A stretch of DNA of 18,219 bases from Amphiplicatus sp046296195 (GTDB lineage: Bacteria; Pseudomonadota; Alphaproteobacteria; Caulobacterales; Parvularculaceae): contig JBKBLR010000047.1 of the NCBI GenBank assembly GCA_046296195.1, forward strand, positions 1 through 18,219, in the 5' to 3' direction. A program made the position numbers and the translations under genes. The notes under the pieces were generated by a model. The model ran no database searches, was not told where the DNA came from, and worked only from the letters and a program-made list of their open reading frames with translations. Every line of letters begins with the position of its first letter. The stretch's first letter is position 1. Positions 7,203-14,201 of the stretch are shown here, piece after piece.

Positions 7203-8285
7203 GTGAGACAGCGCTTTGAGCACATTCAGGCCCTGCGCGGCGCGGCGGCGCTGATGGTGCTCGCCGCGCACGTCAAGGGCGCAGAGCTTGACTATGGCCG
7301 GGAGGGCGCGCTGCTGCCTTACGCGCTCTATATGGGCGTCACCGGGGTCGATCTCTTCTTTCTCATCAGCGGCTTCGTAATGGCGCATGTCGCGCTCGAG
7401 GGCGCGCGCGGGGCTCGCGCCTCGGCGCGCTTCCTCTACAACCGCGCGGCGCGCATCTATCCGGTCTACTGGCTGGTGACGCTGGGTCTTCTCCTTCTTT
7501 ACGCCGGCAAGCGGGCTCTGTTCGGCGAGCCGACGGCGTTCCCCAATCCTGTCGAGACGTTCCTGCTCCTGCCGGACGATCACTACCCGCTGGTGCCGGT
7601 CGGCTGGACGCTCGTGCACGAGATGTATTTCTACGTTGTCTTCGCGCTGTTCGTGCTTCAACGGCGCATCGGCGTCCTGCAGTTTCTGATCCTGTGGGCG
7701 GCGATCGTCGCGGTCGCCAACGCCGCCGGCCTGACGAACGCCAATCCCTGGACCCGCATCGCCTTCAGCCCGCTGACCTTCGAATTCATTGCGGGCGCAT
7801 TCATCGCGCTGTTGGTCCGGCGCGGCGAAACACGGCTCGCCCTGCCGGCGCTGCTTCTTGGGGCGCTGTCGCTCGCCGCCCTGGCGATCTTTTTCGCGGG
7901 CGCGCTCTACCCCGTATGGGTCGCCGACTTCGTGCGGAGGGTGATGGCGTTCGGCCCTGTCTTCGCGCTTATCCTTTACGGCGCGGCGGCGCTCGAAACG
8001 AGCAGAGGCGCCTTGGCGCCGCGCTGGCTGACGGCGACCGGCGATGCGTCCTATTCACTTTATCTCGTCCATGTGCCGATCTTCCTCGTCGTCGGAAAGA
8101 CGCTGAGTCTCGTCGTGCCGGACGGCGCCTTCGACAATCTTCTCCTGATCGCGGCCTATGTCGGCGCCAGCCTCGCGGCAGCCTTCGCGCTCCACCGCGG
8201 GTTCGAGAAGCCGGCGCTCGGCCTGGCGCAGCGCCTCGGCGACCGACTCTTCGATCAGCGCGCCATGGCCGCGAAAGCCGCCTGA
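7203..8285 (+). CDS. Acyltransferase family 3 membrane protein (OafA/YrhL type)
   Basis: The 360-residue polytopic membrane protein belongs to the acyltransferase 3 family, which moves acetyl or other acyl groups onto sugars of O-antigen, exopolysaccharide or similar cell-surface molecules. The N-terminus reads IQALRGAAALMVLAAHV with the conserved Arg12 and His23. It is followed by GVDLFFLISGFVM, the RIYPVYW block, WTLVHEMYFYVVF (the family's W-S-L-x-x-E-x-x-F-Y motif in variant form) and ASYSLYLVH near the C-terminus. About ten hydrophobic spans are visible. No SGNH domain is fused. The start is GTG 7203, which places the conserved LRG motif at the expected distance; no ATG or good ribosome binding site is near. 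No other polysaccharide gene is close, so the acceptor cannot be inferred. It ends at a convergent junction with gcvPB. Confidence 0.9.
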   Translation: MRQRFEHIQALRGAAALMVLAAHVKGAELDYGREGALLPYALYMGVTGVDLFFLISGFVMAHVALEGARGARASARFLYNRAARIYPVYWLVTLGLLLLYAGKRALFGEPTAFPNPVETFLLLPDDHYPLVPVGWTLVHEMYFYVVFALFVLQRRIGVLQFLILWAAIVAVANAAGLTNANPWTRIAFSPLTFEFIAGAFIALLVRRGETRLALPALLLGALSLAALAIFFAGALYPVWVADFVRRVMAFGPVFALILYGAAALETSRGALAPRWLTATGDASYSLYLVHVPIFLVVGKTLSLVVPDGAFDNLLLIAAYVGASLAAAFALHRGFEKPALGLAQRLGDRLFDQRAMAAKAA

Positions 8286-8298
8286 GACTTATACTTGG

Positions 8299-8326
8299 TT
8301 TCAGTGATCGAAGCCGATCACTGAAA
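8299..8326. terminator. Perfect 12-bp hairpin at the convergent junction
   Basis: TTTCAGTGATCG (8299-8310) and CGATCACTGAAA (8315-8326) are exact inverted arms around AAGC. The hairpin lies 14 bp after the acyltransferase stop and between two converging genes. Neither side carries a proper T-run, so termination would be of a non-classical kind. A bidirectional terminator is the simplest reading. Confidence 0.5.
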
Positions 8327-8363
8327 GGCTTCCTCGCTTCGCTGCGGGCGCGCGGTCGCGCTT

Positions 8364-8400
8364 GCCAGGCTGCGATGAGTGAGGGTCATCGCACCCTGGC
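8364..8400. terminator. 15-bp imperfect hairpin just downstream of gcvPB
   Basis: GCCAGGCTGCGATGA (8364-8378) pairs with TCATCGCACCCTGGC (8386-8400) with a single C/C mismatch and a 7-base loop. It starts two bases beyond the gcvPB stop codon, so on the minus strand it would form at the very 3' end of the gcv mRNA. No T-run follows. It may protect the 3' end or terminate together with the hairpin at 8299. Confidence 0.5.
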
Positions 8401-8401
8401 A

Positions 8402-9976
8402 TTATTCCGCCGCCATCGGCGCGACCGCCGGCGTCCAGCGCAGCACGGGCTTTCGCGCCGCCGCCGTTTCATCGAGACGCCGACGCGGGGCGTGGACGGG
8501 CGCGGCCTTGAAGCGGTCGGCCTCGCCGGCCTTCGCCCGACGCGCGAGATTGAGGAGCGCATTGCAGAACTGGTCGAGCTCCTGCCTTGATTCTGACTCC
8601 GTCGGCTCGATCAGCATCGCGCCGTGGACGACGAGAGGGAAATACATCGTCATCGGATGATAGCCCTCGTCGATCATCGCCTTGGCGAAGTCGATCGTTT
8701 CAACGCCTGTTCCCTTCAGGAAATCGTCGGTGAAGAGCGCTTCATGCATGCAGGTTCCGGGGAAGGCCGGCGTCATTTCGGCCTTGAGGCGCGCGAGCAC
8801 ATAGTTGGCGTTGAGAACCGCGTCCTCGGACGCCTGACGAATGCCGTCAGCGCCGTGGCTCATCATGTAGGCGAGCGCGCGCACGAACATGCCCATCTGG
8901 CCGTGGAACGCGGTGATGCGCCCGCCGGCCCTGCCCTCGCCTTCCGCCTTCGCCGCGCGGCGAGTCTCGACGAGATGATACGCCTCGCCCTCCTTCACGA
9001 CATAAGGAACGGGCGCGAAGGGCGCGAGGGCGGCGGACAGAACCGTCGGCCCCGACCCGGGGCCGCCGCCGCCATGCGGGGTTGAAAATGTCTTGTGCAG
9101 GTTGATGTGCATGGCGTCGACGCCGAGATCGCCGGGGCGCACCTTGCCGGCGATGGCGTTGAAATTGGCGCCGTCGCAATAAAAATAGCCGCCTGCGTCA
9201 TGCACGGCGTCGGCGAGCGCGCGGATTTCGCGCTCGAAAAGACCGCAGGTGTTGGGGTTCGTCACCATGATCGCGGCGACGTCGGGGCCGAGCTTGGCCT
9301 TGAACGCCGCTAGGTCGACCCGGCCGGTCTCATCGGCCGGAATATCGTCGACCGTGAAGCCGCACTGGGCGGCGGTCGCAGGGTTCGTGCCATGGGCGGA
9401 TTCAGGGGCGAGGACGCGCATGCGCTTGGCGCCTTCGCCGCGCGCCTCGATCGCGGCCTTGATCGTCATCATTCCGCAAAGCTCGCCATGCGCGCCGGCC
9501 TTCGGCGACATCGCGACCGCGGGCATGCCGGTCATCCTCGTCAGCCAGACGCTGAGCGTGTGGATGAGTTCGAGCGCGCCCTGCACCGTCGATTGCGGCT
9601 GCAAGGGGTGAACATCGGCAAAACCCGGCAGCCGCGCCATTTTCTCGTTGAGGCGCGGATTGTGCTTCATCGTGCACGAGCCGAGCGGAAACGGCCCCAT
9701 GTCGATCGCGTAGTTCTTTTGACTGAGGCGCACGAAATGACGCATCATTTCAGGCTCAGACAGGCCCGGCAAACCAATCGTGCTGACGCGCGCATGCGCG
9801 CCGAGACGCGACGGCGTCGTCGGCGCCGGGAAATCGACGCCGGTCGACGCAAACGCGTCTTTCTCGAAGATCAGCGATTCCTCGATCTGCAGCGCCTTGT
9901 TGCCGGTGTAGGTGCCGGCGGCGTTCGCAGCCGTGGAAGCGGGGCGCGTCGGGCGGCCTTCTTTATTCATCGTCAT
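8402..9976 (-). CDS. gcvPB: Glycine dehydrogenase (decarboxylating) subunit 2
   Basis: This is the PLP-binding half of the split P-protein, which decarboxylates glycine and passes the aminomethyl group to the lipoyl arm of GcvH. The PLP lysine is Lys295 in INLHKTFSTPHGGGGPG, followed by the glycine-rich loop. Other landmarks are YTGNKAL near the N-terminus, LGSCTMKHNP (about 98-107) and SAHGTNPA (193-200). I start it at ATG 9976 (MTMNKEGRPT), because family members begin with a similar short MxMNxxGRP stretch and GGA lies upstream. ATG 9991, directly abutting the previous stop, is also open but has no ribosome binding site. It is the last gene of the gcv operon and lies after the unknown gene that splits it from gcvPA. 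TAA stop at 8404-8402. Confidence 0.94.
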   Translation of the reverse strand: MTMNKEGRPTRPASTAANAAGTYTGNKALQIEESLIFEKDAFASTGVDFPAPTTPSRLGAHARVSTIGLPGLSEPEMMRHFVRLSQKNYAIDMGPFPLGSCTMKHNPRLNEKMARLPGFADVHPLQPQSTVQGALELIHTLSVWLTRMTGMPAVAMSPKAGAHGELCGMMTIKAAIEARGEGAKRMRVLAPESAHGTNPATAAQCGFTVDDIPADETGRVDLAAFKAKLGPDVAAIMVTNPNTCGLFEREIRALADAVHDAGGYFYCDGANFNAIAGKVRPGDLGVDAMHINLHKTFSTPHGGGGPGSGPTVLSAALAPFAPVPYVVKEGEAYHLVETRRAAKAEGEGRAGGRITAFHGQMGMFVRALAYMMSHGADGIRQASEDAVLNANYVLARLKAEMTPAFPGTCMHEALFTDDFLKGTGVETIDFAKAMIDEGYHPMTMYFPLVVHGAMLIEPTESESRQELDQFCNALLNLARRAKAGEADRFKAAPVHAPRRRLDETAAARKPVLRWTPAVAPMAAE

Positions 9977-9991
9977 CGGTCCAATACCCAT

Positions 9992-10486
9992 TTAACGGTT
10001 TTCGGCGCTCTCGGCAGGCGACGGCTTGCCGCGTGCGCAGACAGGCGTCAGCGTTGAGGCGCGGCGCAATTCTCCATCGACCGCTTCATACCGCTCCCAG
10101 CGATCGTTCAGCCAAACTCCGCCGCGCGCCGTGCACGCCTCGGATGATTTCAGCCAATCATCGTCCTGTTTGGCCGACCCCTTGAACGTGATGTGCGGCA
10201 CATCGGTCCTCTGTTCACATTCGATCTCGGCCCCGTCGATCTTACGGAACTGCGAAAACAGGCCCGTTTCGGTAGGATTATCGGGAACGGCGACCTTGAC
10301 GCCGTTGATCGTGACTTCCGTCAAAATGGGCGAGAAGCCGGCAACATTCCGCACGCGAACAACGACCACGCGTTCCCCGCAGGCGGCGTGGGAAATGCGT
10401 TCATCGTATTTCGGCGGATCCAGCAACAGGGCGCTCTCGAGGACGGGACCGCCGGCCAGAAGCGATATGATCAAGAGATTTATCAC
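9992..10486 (-). CDS. Unknown, probably exported protein with four cysteines, inserted between gcvPA and gcvPB
   Basis: I do not recognise this 164-residue protein. It begins with a short hydrophobic stretch (INLLIISLLAGGPVL) resembling a signal peptide, though without the usual positive charge before it. The rest is hydrophilic. It has four cysteines (36, 90, 118, 150), which would suit two disulfides in the periplasm, and a CTARGGVWL segment at 118-126. The start is GTG 10486, which overlaps the gcvPA stop as GTGA, so it is translationally coupled. Its TAA stop is 15 bp before the favoured gcvPB start. It must therefore be made whenever the operon is on. A role in glycine metabolism cannot be inferred from the sequence. 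Alternatives are a cytoplasmic protein with a hydrophobic start or a recent insertion that kept the operon intact. Confidence 0.75.
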   Translation of the reverse strand: MINLLIISLLAGGPVLESALLLDPPKYDERISHAACGERVVVVRVRNVAGFSPILTEVTINGVKVAVPDNPTETGLFSQFRKIDGAEIECEQRTDVPHITFKGSAKQDDDWLKSSEACTARGGVWLNDRWERYEAVDGELRRASTLTPVCARGKPSPAESAENR

Positions 10487-11823
10487 AGCGATGCCTCAAG
10501 CGCCTCTGACAGCGCTTCGATATCCGCACCGCTCACGCACTCCGTCGCGGCGACGATGAGCAAGTTGTGCGTCTCCGCGTCGAACGGCCAGAGACGTTCG
10601 CCCGGCACGCCGCCGAGAACGCCCTTCACGGCGAGGGCCTCGACGACCTCGTTGGCGTTCTTCGGCAGGCGAACCGTGAACTCGTTGAAGAAGGATTTCG
10701 TCAGCACACTGACGCCTTTGACCTTGGCGAGCGCATCCGCCGTCCTGCACGCCGCTTCGTGGTTGAGCATGGCGACGCGGCGGAGCCCCGCCTCGCCGAG
10801 CAGCGTCATGTGCGCGGTGAAGGCGAGCGCGCAGAGCCCGGAGTTGGTGCAGATGTTGGAGGTCGCCTTGTCGCGGCGAATGTGCTGCTCGCGCGTCGAG
10901 AGCGTCAGCACGAAACCGCGCTTGCCGTCGGCGTCGGTCGTCAGGCCGCAAAGCCGTCCCGGCATCTGGCGCATGTATTTTTCGCGTGTCGCAAAAAGGC
11001 CGACATAAGGCCCGCCGAAATTGAGCCCGTTGCCGATCGACTGGCCTTCGCCGACGACGATGTCGGCGCCCATCTCGCCGGGGCTCTTCACCGCGCCGAG
11101 CGACATCACCTCCGTCACCACCGCGATGAGGAGCGCACCCTTCTCCCGGCAGGCGCTCGCGAGCGGAGCGAGATCGCGCAAGTTTCCGAAAGCGTCCGGG
11201 TTCTGCACGATGACGCAGGAGGTGTCGACGTCGATCGCACGCGCGAGGTCTTCCGTCCCCTCGACGTCGACGGGCATCAAGTGAGCCTTGCCGCCGACGA
11301 GCTCGATATTGGTGCGCACGACCGCCGCATAATGGGGGTGCAGCGCGCCGGAGAGAACGACCTTGCCGCGCTTCGTGAGGCGCCGCGCCATCAGCGCGGC
11401 TTCGGCGCAAGCGGTCGAGCCGTCATACATCGACGCGTTGGCGACCTCCATGCCGAGGAGCGCTGCGACCTGGGTCTGGAACTCGAAGAGATATTGCAGG
11501 GTGCCTTGCGCGATTTCCGGCTGGTAGGGGGTGTAGGAGGTCAGGAACTCCGAGCGCTGAATGATGTGATCGACGCTCGCCGGCACATGGTGCTTGTAGG
11601 CGCCGGCGCCGACGAAGAACGGGCCCGCGCCCGCCGCCCGGTTCTTCGCGGCCATGGCGCCGAGCATGCGCTCGACTTCAAGCTCGCCCTTGTGGGCGGG
11701 CAAATCGATCTCAGGATTGAGCGCGGCCTTCGGCACGTCGCTGTAGAGGTCGTCGATCGACTTCACGCCGATGACCGACAGCATCTGCCGGCGGTCGGCG
11801 TCCGATAAAGGCAAATAACGCAT
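10483..11823 (-). CDS. gcvPA: Glycine dehydrogenase (decarboxylating) subunit 1
   Basis: This is the N-terminal half of the split glycine decarboxylase. With GcvPB it forms the P-protein; the catalytic PLP lysine is on GcvPB, and this subunit contributes to the active site and assembly. The 446-residue length and N-terminus (MRYLPLSDADRRQML) fit the family. Recognisable segments are FVGAGAYKHHVPA, FLTSYTPYQPEIAQGTLQ, NASMYDGSTACAEA and LCGLTTDADGKRGFVLTLSTR split over neighbouring stretches. The start is ATG 11823, only 3 bp after the gcvH stop. The stop overlaps the start of the unknown gene by four bases. The split P-protein is usual in many alphaproteobacteria, Gram-positives and archaea, in contrast to the fused form of E. 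coli. Confidence 0.95.
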   Translation of the reverse strand: MRYLPLSDADRRQMLSVIGVKSIDDLYSDVPKAALNPEIDLPAHKGELEVERMLGAMAAKNRAAGAGPFFVGAGAYKHHVPASVDHIIQRSEFLTSYTPYQPEIAQGTLQYLFEFQTQVAALLGMEVANASMYDGSTACAEAALMARRLTKRGKVVLSGALHPHYAAVVRTNIELVGGKAHLMPVDVEGTEDLARAIDVDTSCVIVQNPDAFGNLRDLAPLASACREKGALLIAVVTEVMSLGAVKSPGEMGADIVVGEGQSIGNGLNFGGPYVGLFATREKYMRQMPGRLCGLTTDADGKRGFVLTLSTREQHIRRDKATSNICTNSGLCALAFTAHMTLLGEAGLRRVAMLNHEAACRTADALAKVKGVSVLTKSFFNEFTVRLPKNANEVVEALAVKGVLGGVPGERLWPFDAETHNLLIVAATECVSGADIEALSEALEASL

Positions 11824-11826
11824 GGC

Positions 11827-12198
11827 TCAGAGCGTCCCGAGATAGGCCTTGTAGGCCGCCTCATCCATCAGCGCGCCGAGTTCGCCGGCGTTCGACGGCT
11901 TCAGCTTCACGAACCAGGCGGCGCCGGCTGGATCCTCGTTCACCTTCGCAGGCTCGTCGACAATCGCCTGATTGACGGCGACGATCTCGCCCGAGATCGG
12001 CGCATAGACGTCGGAAGCGGCCTTTACCGATTCGACGACCGCCATGTCGGCGCCCTTGCTGAACGATTTCCCGATCGCGGGCAGTTCGACGAAGACGACG
12101 TCGCCCAGTTGTTCCGCCGCATGCGGACTGATGCCGATGACGGCGACGTCGCCCTCCATGCGGACCCATTCATGATCTTTGGTGTATCGGACGGTCAT
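11827..12198 (-). CDS. gcvH: Glycine cleavage system H protein
   Basis: GcvH is the small lipoylated carrier that shuttles the aminomethyl group between the P, T and L proteins. The lipoyl lysine is Lys59 in the classical ESVKAAS motif. The N-terminal YTKDHEWV and the GDVVFVELPAIG strand are also standard. At 123 residues it has the expected length, ending in YKAYLGTL. AGGAG overlaps the gcvT stop (TAGGAG) and sits 6 bases before ATG 12198, which implies coupling to gcvT. The stop is 3 bp before gcvPA. Confidence 0.97.
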   Translation of the reverse strand: MTVRYTKDHEWVRMEGDVAVIGISPHAAEQLGDVVFVELPAIGKSFSKGADMAVVESVKAASDVYAPISGEIVAVNQAIVDEPAKVNEDPAGAAWFVKLKPSNAGELGALMDEAAYKAYLGTL

Positions 12199-12207
12199 GG
12201 CGTTCTC

Positions 12208-13380
12208 CTAGCCGCGATAATAGGTGTGGGGGACGAAAGGCATGTCGGCGACGCGCGCGGGGCAGGGCTTGCCGCGCACCATCAATTGTAGGGGCCTTCC
12301 GGTCTTCGCGTGGGCGGCGTCGACATAGCCCATGGCGACCGGCGCATTGAGGCTCGGCCCGAACCCGCCCGAGGTGACGACGCCGATCCTCGCGCCCGAG
12401 GCGTTGATGATTTCCGTTCCCTCGCGCGCGGGCGCGCGGCCTTCTGGCAGGATTCCGACGCGCAGGCGCCTCGGGCCTTCCTTCAGCTCTCGGAGGATCC
12501 GTCCGGCGCCCGGGAACGAGGCTTCCTCCTTGCGGCGCTTGCCTAGAACGAAGGCGATGTTGCCTTCAACCGGCGAGGTCGACGGGTCGAGGTCATGGCC
12601 GTAAAGGCAGAGCCCCGCCTCGAGCCGCAGGGAGTCGCGCGCGCCAAGCCCGATCGGCTTCACGTCGGGATGATCGAGAAGCGCGCGCGCCAGACGCTCG
12701 GCGTCGGCGTCGGGAACCGAGATCTCAAACCCGTCTTCGCCGGTATAGCCGCAGCGCGACAGGAGGACGTAGGTTCCGCGCCATTCGAGTGGGCGCATCG
12801 ACATGAAGGGCTGCGCCGCCGCGCCCGGGAAATGGCTGTCGATGACCGCCGCCGCGCGCGGTCCCTGCAGCGCGATGAGGGCCCGGTCGCCGGCGACCTC
12901 CAGCCTGGCGCGGCCGGCGAGGCGCGACTGCAGCAAGGCGAAATCGGCGTCCTTGCAGGCGGCGTTGACGACGAGAAACAACGAACCGTCCCCGGACGCC
13001 ATCGCCGGGCGCGTGATCATCAGGTCGTCAAGGACGCCGCCCTCCTCATTCAGGAACACGCTGTAACGCATCGCCCCGCGCTTCAGCTTAAAGACCTCGC
13101 CGGGGACGAGCATCTCGAGCGCGGCGCAAACGCGCGCATGCGCCTCCTCGGTTCCCTTTTCGGCTTCGGTCGTCCGCAGGAACGCCTGGCCCATATGCGA
13201 GACGTCGAAGAGCCCCGCCTTCGAGCGCGTCCACAGATGCTCCTTGAGGACGCCGTCGGGATACTGGACGGGCATGTCATAGCCCGCGAACTCGACCATC
13301 TTCGCGCCGAGCGAAAGATGAAGCCCGTGAAGGGGCGTGCGCTTGAGCGGCTTGCCGGCGTCTGCCATCGCGATTCCCAT
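12208..13380 (-). CDS. gcvT: Glycine cleavage system T protein, aminomethyltransferase
   Basis: GcvT transfers the methylene group from the aminomethyl-lipoyl arm of GcvH to tetrahydrofolate and releases ammonia. The 390-residue protein contains LKRTPLHGLHLSLGAKMV, FAGYDMPVQYP, GLFDVSHMGQ and GGVLDDLMI, whose aspartate pair (118/119) is in the folate-binding catalytic region. CGYTGEDGFEI follows in the middle, and ARDSLRLEAGLCLYG at the entry to the C-terminal half. The reading frame is open further upstream to 13422, but that would start inside the riboswitch. I choose ATG 13380, which has GGAAA 4 bases upstream; ATG 13368 (MADAGKP) is the alternative. It is the first gene of the glycine cleavage operon and ends in TAG, 9 bp before gcvH. 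Confidence 0.94.
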   Translation of the reverse strand: MGIAMADAGKPLKRTPLHGLHLSLGAKMVEFAGYDMPVQYPDGVLKEHLWTRSKAGLFDVSHMGQAFLRTTEAEKGTEEAHARVCAALEMLVPGEVFKLKRGAMRYSVFLNEEGGVLDDLMITRPAMASGDGSLFLVVNAACKDADFALLQSRLAGRARLEVAGDRALIALQGPRAAAVIDSHFPGAAAQPFMSMRPLEWRGTYVLLSRCGYTGEDGFEISVPDADAERLARALLDHPDVKPIGLGARDSLRLEAGLCLYGHDLDPSTSPVEGNIAFVLGKRRKEEASFPGAGRILRELKEGPRRLRVGILPEGRAPAREGTEIINASGARIGVVTSGGFGPSLNAPVAMGYVDAAHAKTGRPLQLMVRGKPCPARVADMPFVPHTYYRG

Positions 13381-13384
13381 GAGT

Positions 13385-13409
13385 TTCCAGCCGCCTGCGG
13401 CGGACGGAA
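13385..13409 (-). promoter_or_regulatory. Hairpin that would mask the gcvT ribosome binding site
   Basis: On the minus strand, TTCCGTCCGCC (13409-13399) can pair with GGCGGCTGGAA (13395-13385). Ten of eleven positions pair (one is G-U) around the loop GCA. The GGAA in the 3' arm is the best ribosome binding site for ATG 13380. The hairpin begins just after the 3' arm of riboswitch aptamer 2, the expected place for an expression platform acting on translation. No terminator-type T-run is present. Confidence 0.6.
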
Positions 13410-13410
13410 C

Positions 13411-13600
13411 CCCGGCTGTCACGGGAACCTGAGAGATTTCCTTCCGCGGTCGCGGAAGTTACTCCGTCGGTGTACGGAGCAACGAGACGCTCCGTCGCTT
13501 TCCAGCCTCAAGCACGCGCAGCGGTCCTTTTGCCTGAGAGTTTCCGGGGCGGTTGCTCCTTCGGCGCTGGCCCTTCGGCCGGTCTCTCCCGCAAGACGCG
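13411..13600 (-). ncRNA. Tandem glycine riboswitch
   Basis: Read on the minus strand, two consecutive glycine aptamers lie directly upstream of gcvT. Aptamer 1 (about 13600-13514) has GCGGGAGAGACC at its start, CGCCGAAGGAGCAACCGCCC in the core and ACTCTCAGGCAAAAGGACCGC at its end (shown split: ACTCTCAGGCAAAA, GGACCGC). Aptamer 2 (about 13507-13414) has GGCTGGAAAGC, ACCGACGGAGTAAC, the arm TTCCGCGACCGCGGAA, then ATCTCTCAGGTTCCCGTGACAGCC in the same way (ATCTCTCAGG, GACAGCC). Helix P1 of aptamer 2 is GGCTG (13507-13503) with CAGCC (13418-13414). Glycine binding normally switches the glycine cleavage genes on, and a gcvT-first operon is the most common target. Together with the hairpin at 13385 this suggests control of translation. 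Confidence 0.93.
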
Positions 13601-13601
13601 T

Positions 13602-13619
13602 CGCCGGGCTTGCCCGGCG
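13602..13619 (-). other. GC-rich hairpin at the 5' end of the gcv leader
   Basis: CGCCGGGC (13602-13609) and GCCCGGCG (13612-13619) are perfect inverted arms. The hairpin lies between the gcv promoter and aptamer 1, at or just after the predicted transcription start near 13620. It may stabilise the 5' end of the leader. It also lies 50 bp after the zur stop on the same strand and could contribute to ending the zur transcript, though without a T-run. Confidence 0.4.
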
Positions 13620-13626
13620 CGCCGCG

Positions 13627-13654
13627 ACCATAGATATGCGGGGCCGACAGTCAA
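13627..13654 (-). promoter_or_regulatory. Promoter of the glycine cleavage operon
   Basis: On the minus strand TTGACT (13654-13649), a 16-bp spacer and TATGGT (13632-13627) form a good housekeeping-type promoter. Transcription should start near 13620, about 20 bases before aptamer 1. The same TTGAC/TATGGT pair is found before atpI. Confidence 0.65.
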
Positions 13655-13669
13655 TGAGTCGTTTTCAGG

Positions 13670-14146
13670 TCAGGGCTGCGCCTCGGAGCGGGCGCAGTCA
13701 GCGCAGAACCCGCGCGCTTCGAGCCTTGCGGTCTTGAGCTGGAAGGCCGCCCGGCGGACCACGGGACGCAGCGCCGCCTCGACGCCGTCGATCTCGACCT
13801 CGGTCGCCGAGGCGCAAGTCTCGCACACGAGGAAGACCTGCACGTCGTGCGGACCCTCATGTTTGCACAGGACGAAGGAGTTGAGCCCTTCGAGCTTGTG
13901 GATGAAGCCCTTTTCCTCAAGGCCCTCGAGCGCGCGATAGACGGTCATCGGCGCCCGCACCCCGCGCGCCTTCAGAAGATCAAGGATCTCATAAGCCTTC
14001 AAGGGATCGACGCTCTCATTGAGCGCGTCCCAGACGAGGCTTTCATTGCGCGTCAGGCCCGAAGGGTGTCGGCACTCGGCGGCGTCATGCTCGTGATGCT
14101 CATGACCGTGGAAATGGCCGTTGCTGGCCTTGCGCGAGGTCGCCAT
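13670..14146 (-). CDS. zur: Fur-family transcriptional regulator, zinc-responsive Zur type
   Basis: The 158-residue protein has the Fur layout: a winged-helix DNA-binding part (about 30-90, with APMTVYRALEGLEEKGFI as the recognition region) and a metal-binding dimerisation part. The structural zinc site is Cys108-x2-Cys111 and Cys148-x2-Cys151. Likely sensing residues are His83, Cys94, His96 and His100 (LCKHEGPH). The Zur call over Fur rests on LCKHEGPHDVQVFLVC, the short C-terminus and the GTTATA-type sites upstream. The N-terminus is unusually histidine-rich (HFHGHEHHEHD, residues 11-21), perhaps an extra metal-binding tail. ATG 14146 follows GGGGAGGGG. Zur normally represses zinc uptake genes when zinc is sufficient; no zinc transporter is in the window. 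The gene lies between the oxygenase gene and the glycine riboswitch, all on the minus strand. Confidence 0.88.
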   Translation of the reverse strand: MATSRKASNGHFHGHEHHEHDAAECRHPSGLTRNESLVWDALNESVDPLKAYEILDLLKARGVRAPMTVYRALEGLEEKGFIHKLEGLNSFVLCKHEGPHDVQVFLVCETCASATEVEIDGVEAALRPVVRRAAFQLKTARLEARGFCADCARSEAQP

Positions 14147-14158
14147 GCGCCCCTCCCC

Positions 14159-14189
14159 TATAACGGGAAAATGTTATAGCAATGTTATA
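14159..14189 (-). promoter_or_regulatory. Putative Zur-binding region before zur
   Basis: Three GTTATA half-sites lie within 31 bp: TATAAC at 14159-14164 and GTTATA at 14173-14178 and 14184-14189. TGTTATAGCA (14172-14181) differs in one base from TGTTATAACA, the core I recall for alphaproteobacterial Zur boxes. The sites lie 13-43 bp before the zur start and would overlap its promoter, which suggests autoregulation. Confidence 0.5.
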
Positions 14190-14201
14190 TCAGCGCAAGG
14201 C

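Noticed and set aside
10567..11808. A 413-codon open frame on the plus strand opposite gcvPA
   Set aside because: gcvPA is unmistakable on the minus strand and is part of a tight operon; the plus-strand product is compositionally odd and unrecognised.
13381..13422. Longer GcvT start at 13422
   Set aside because: These codons overlap the 3' arm of glycine aptamer 2, and family members start close to the KRTPLH segment, so the shorter start fits better.
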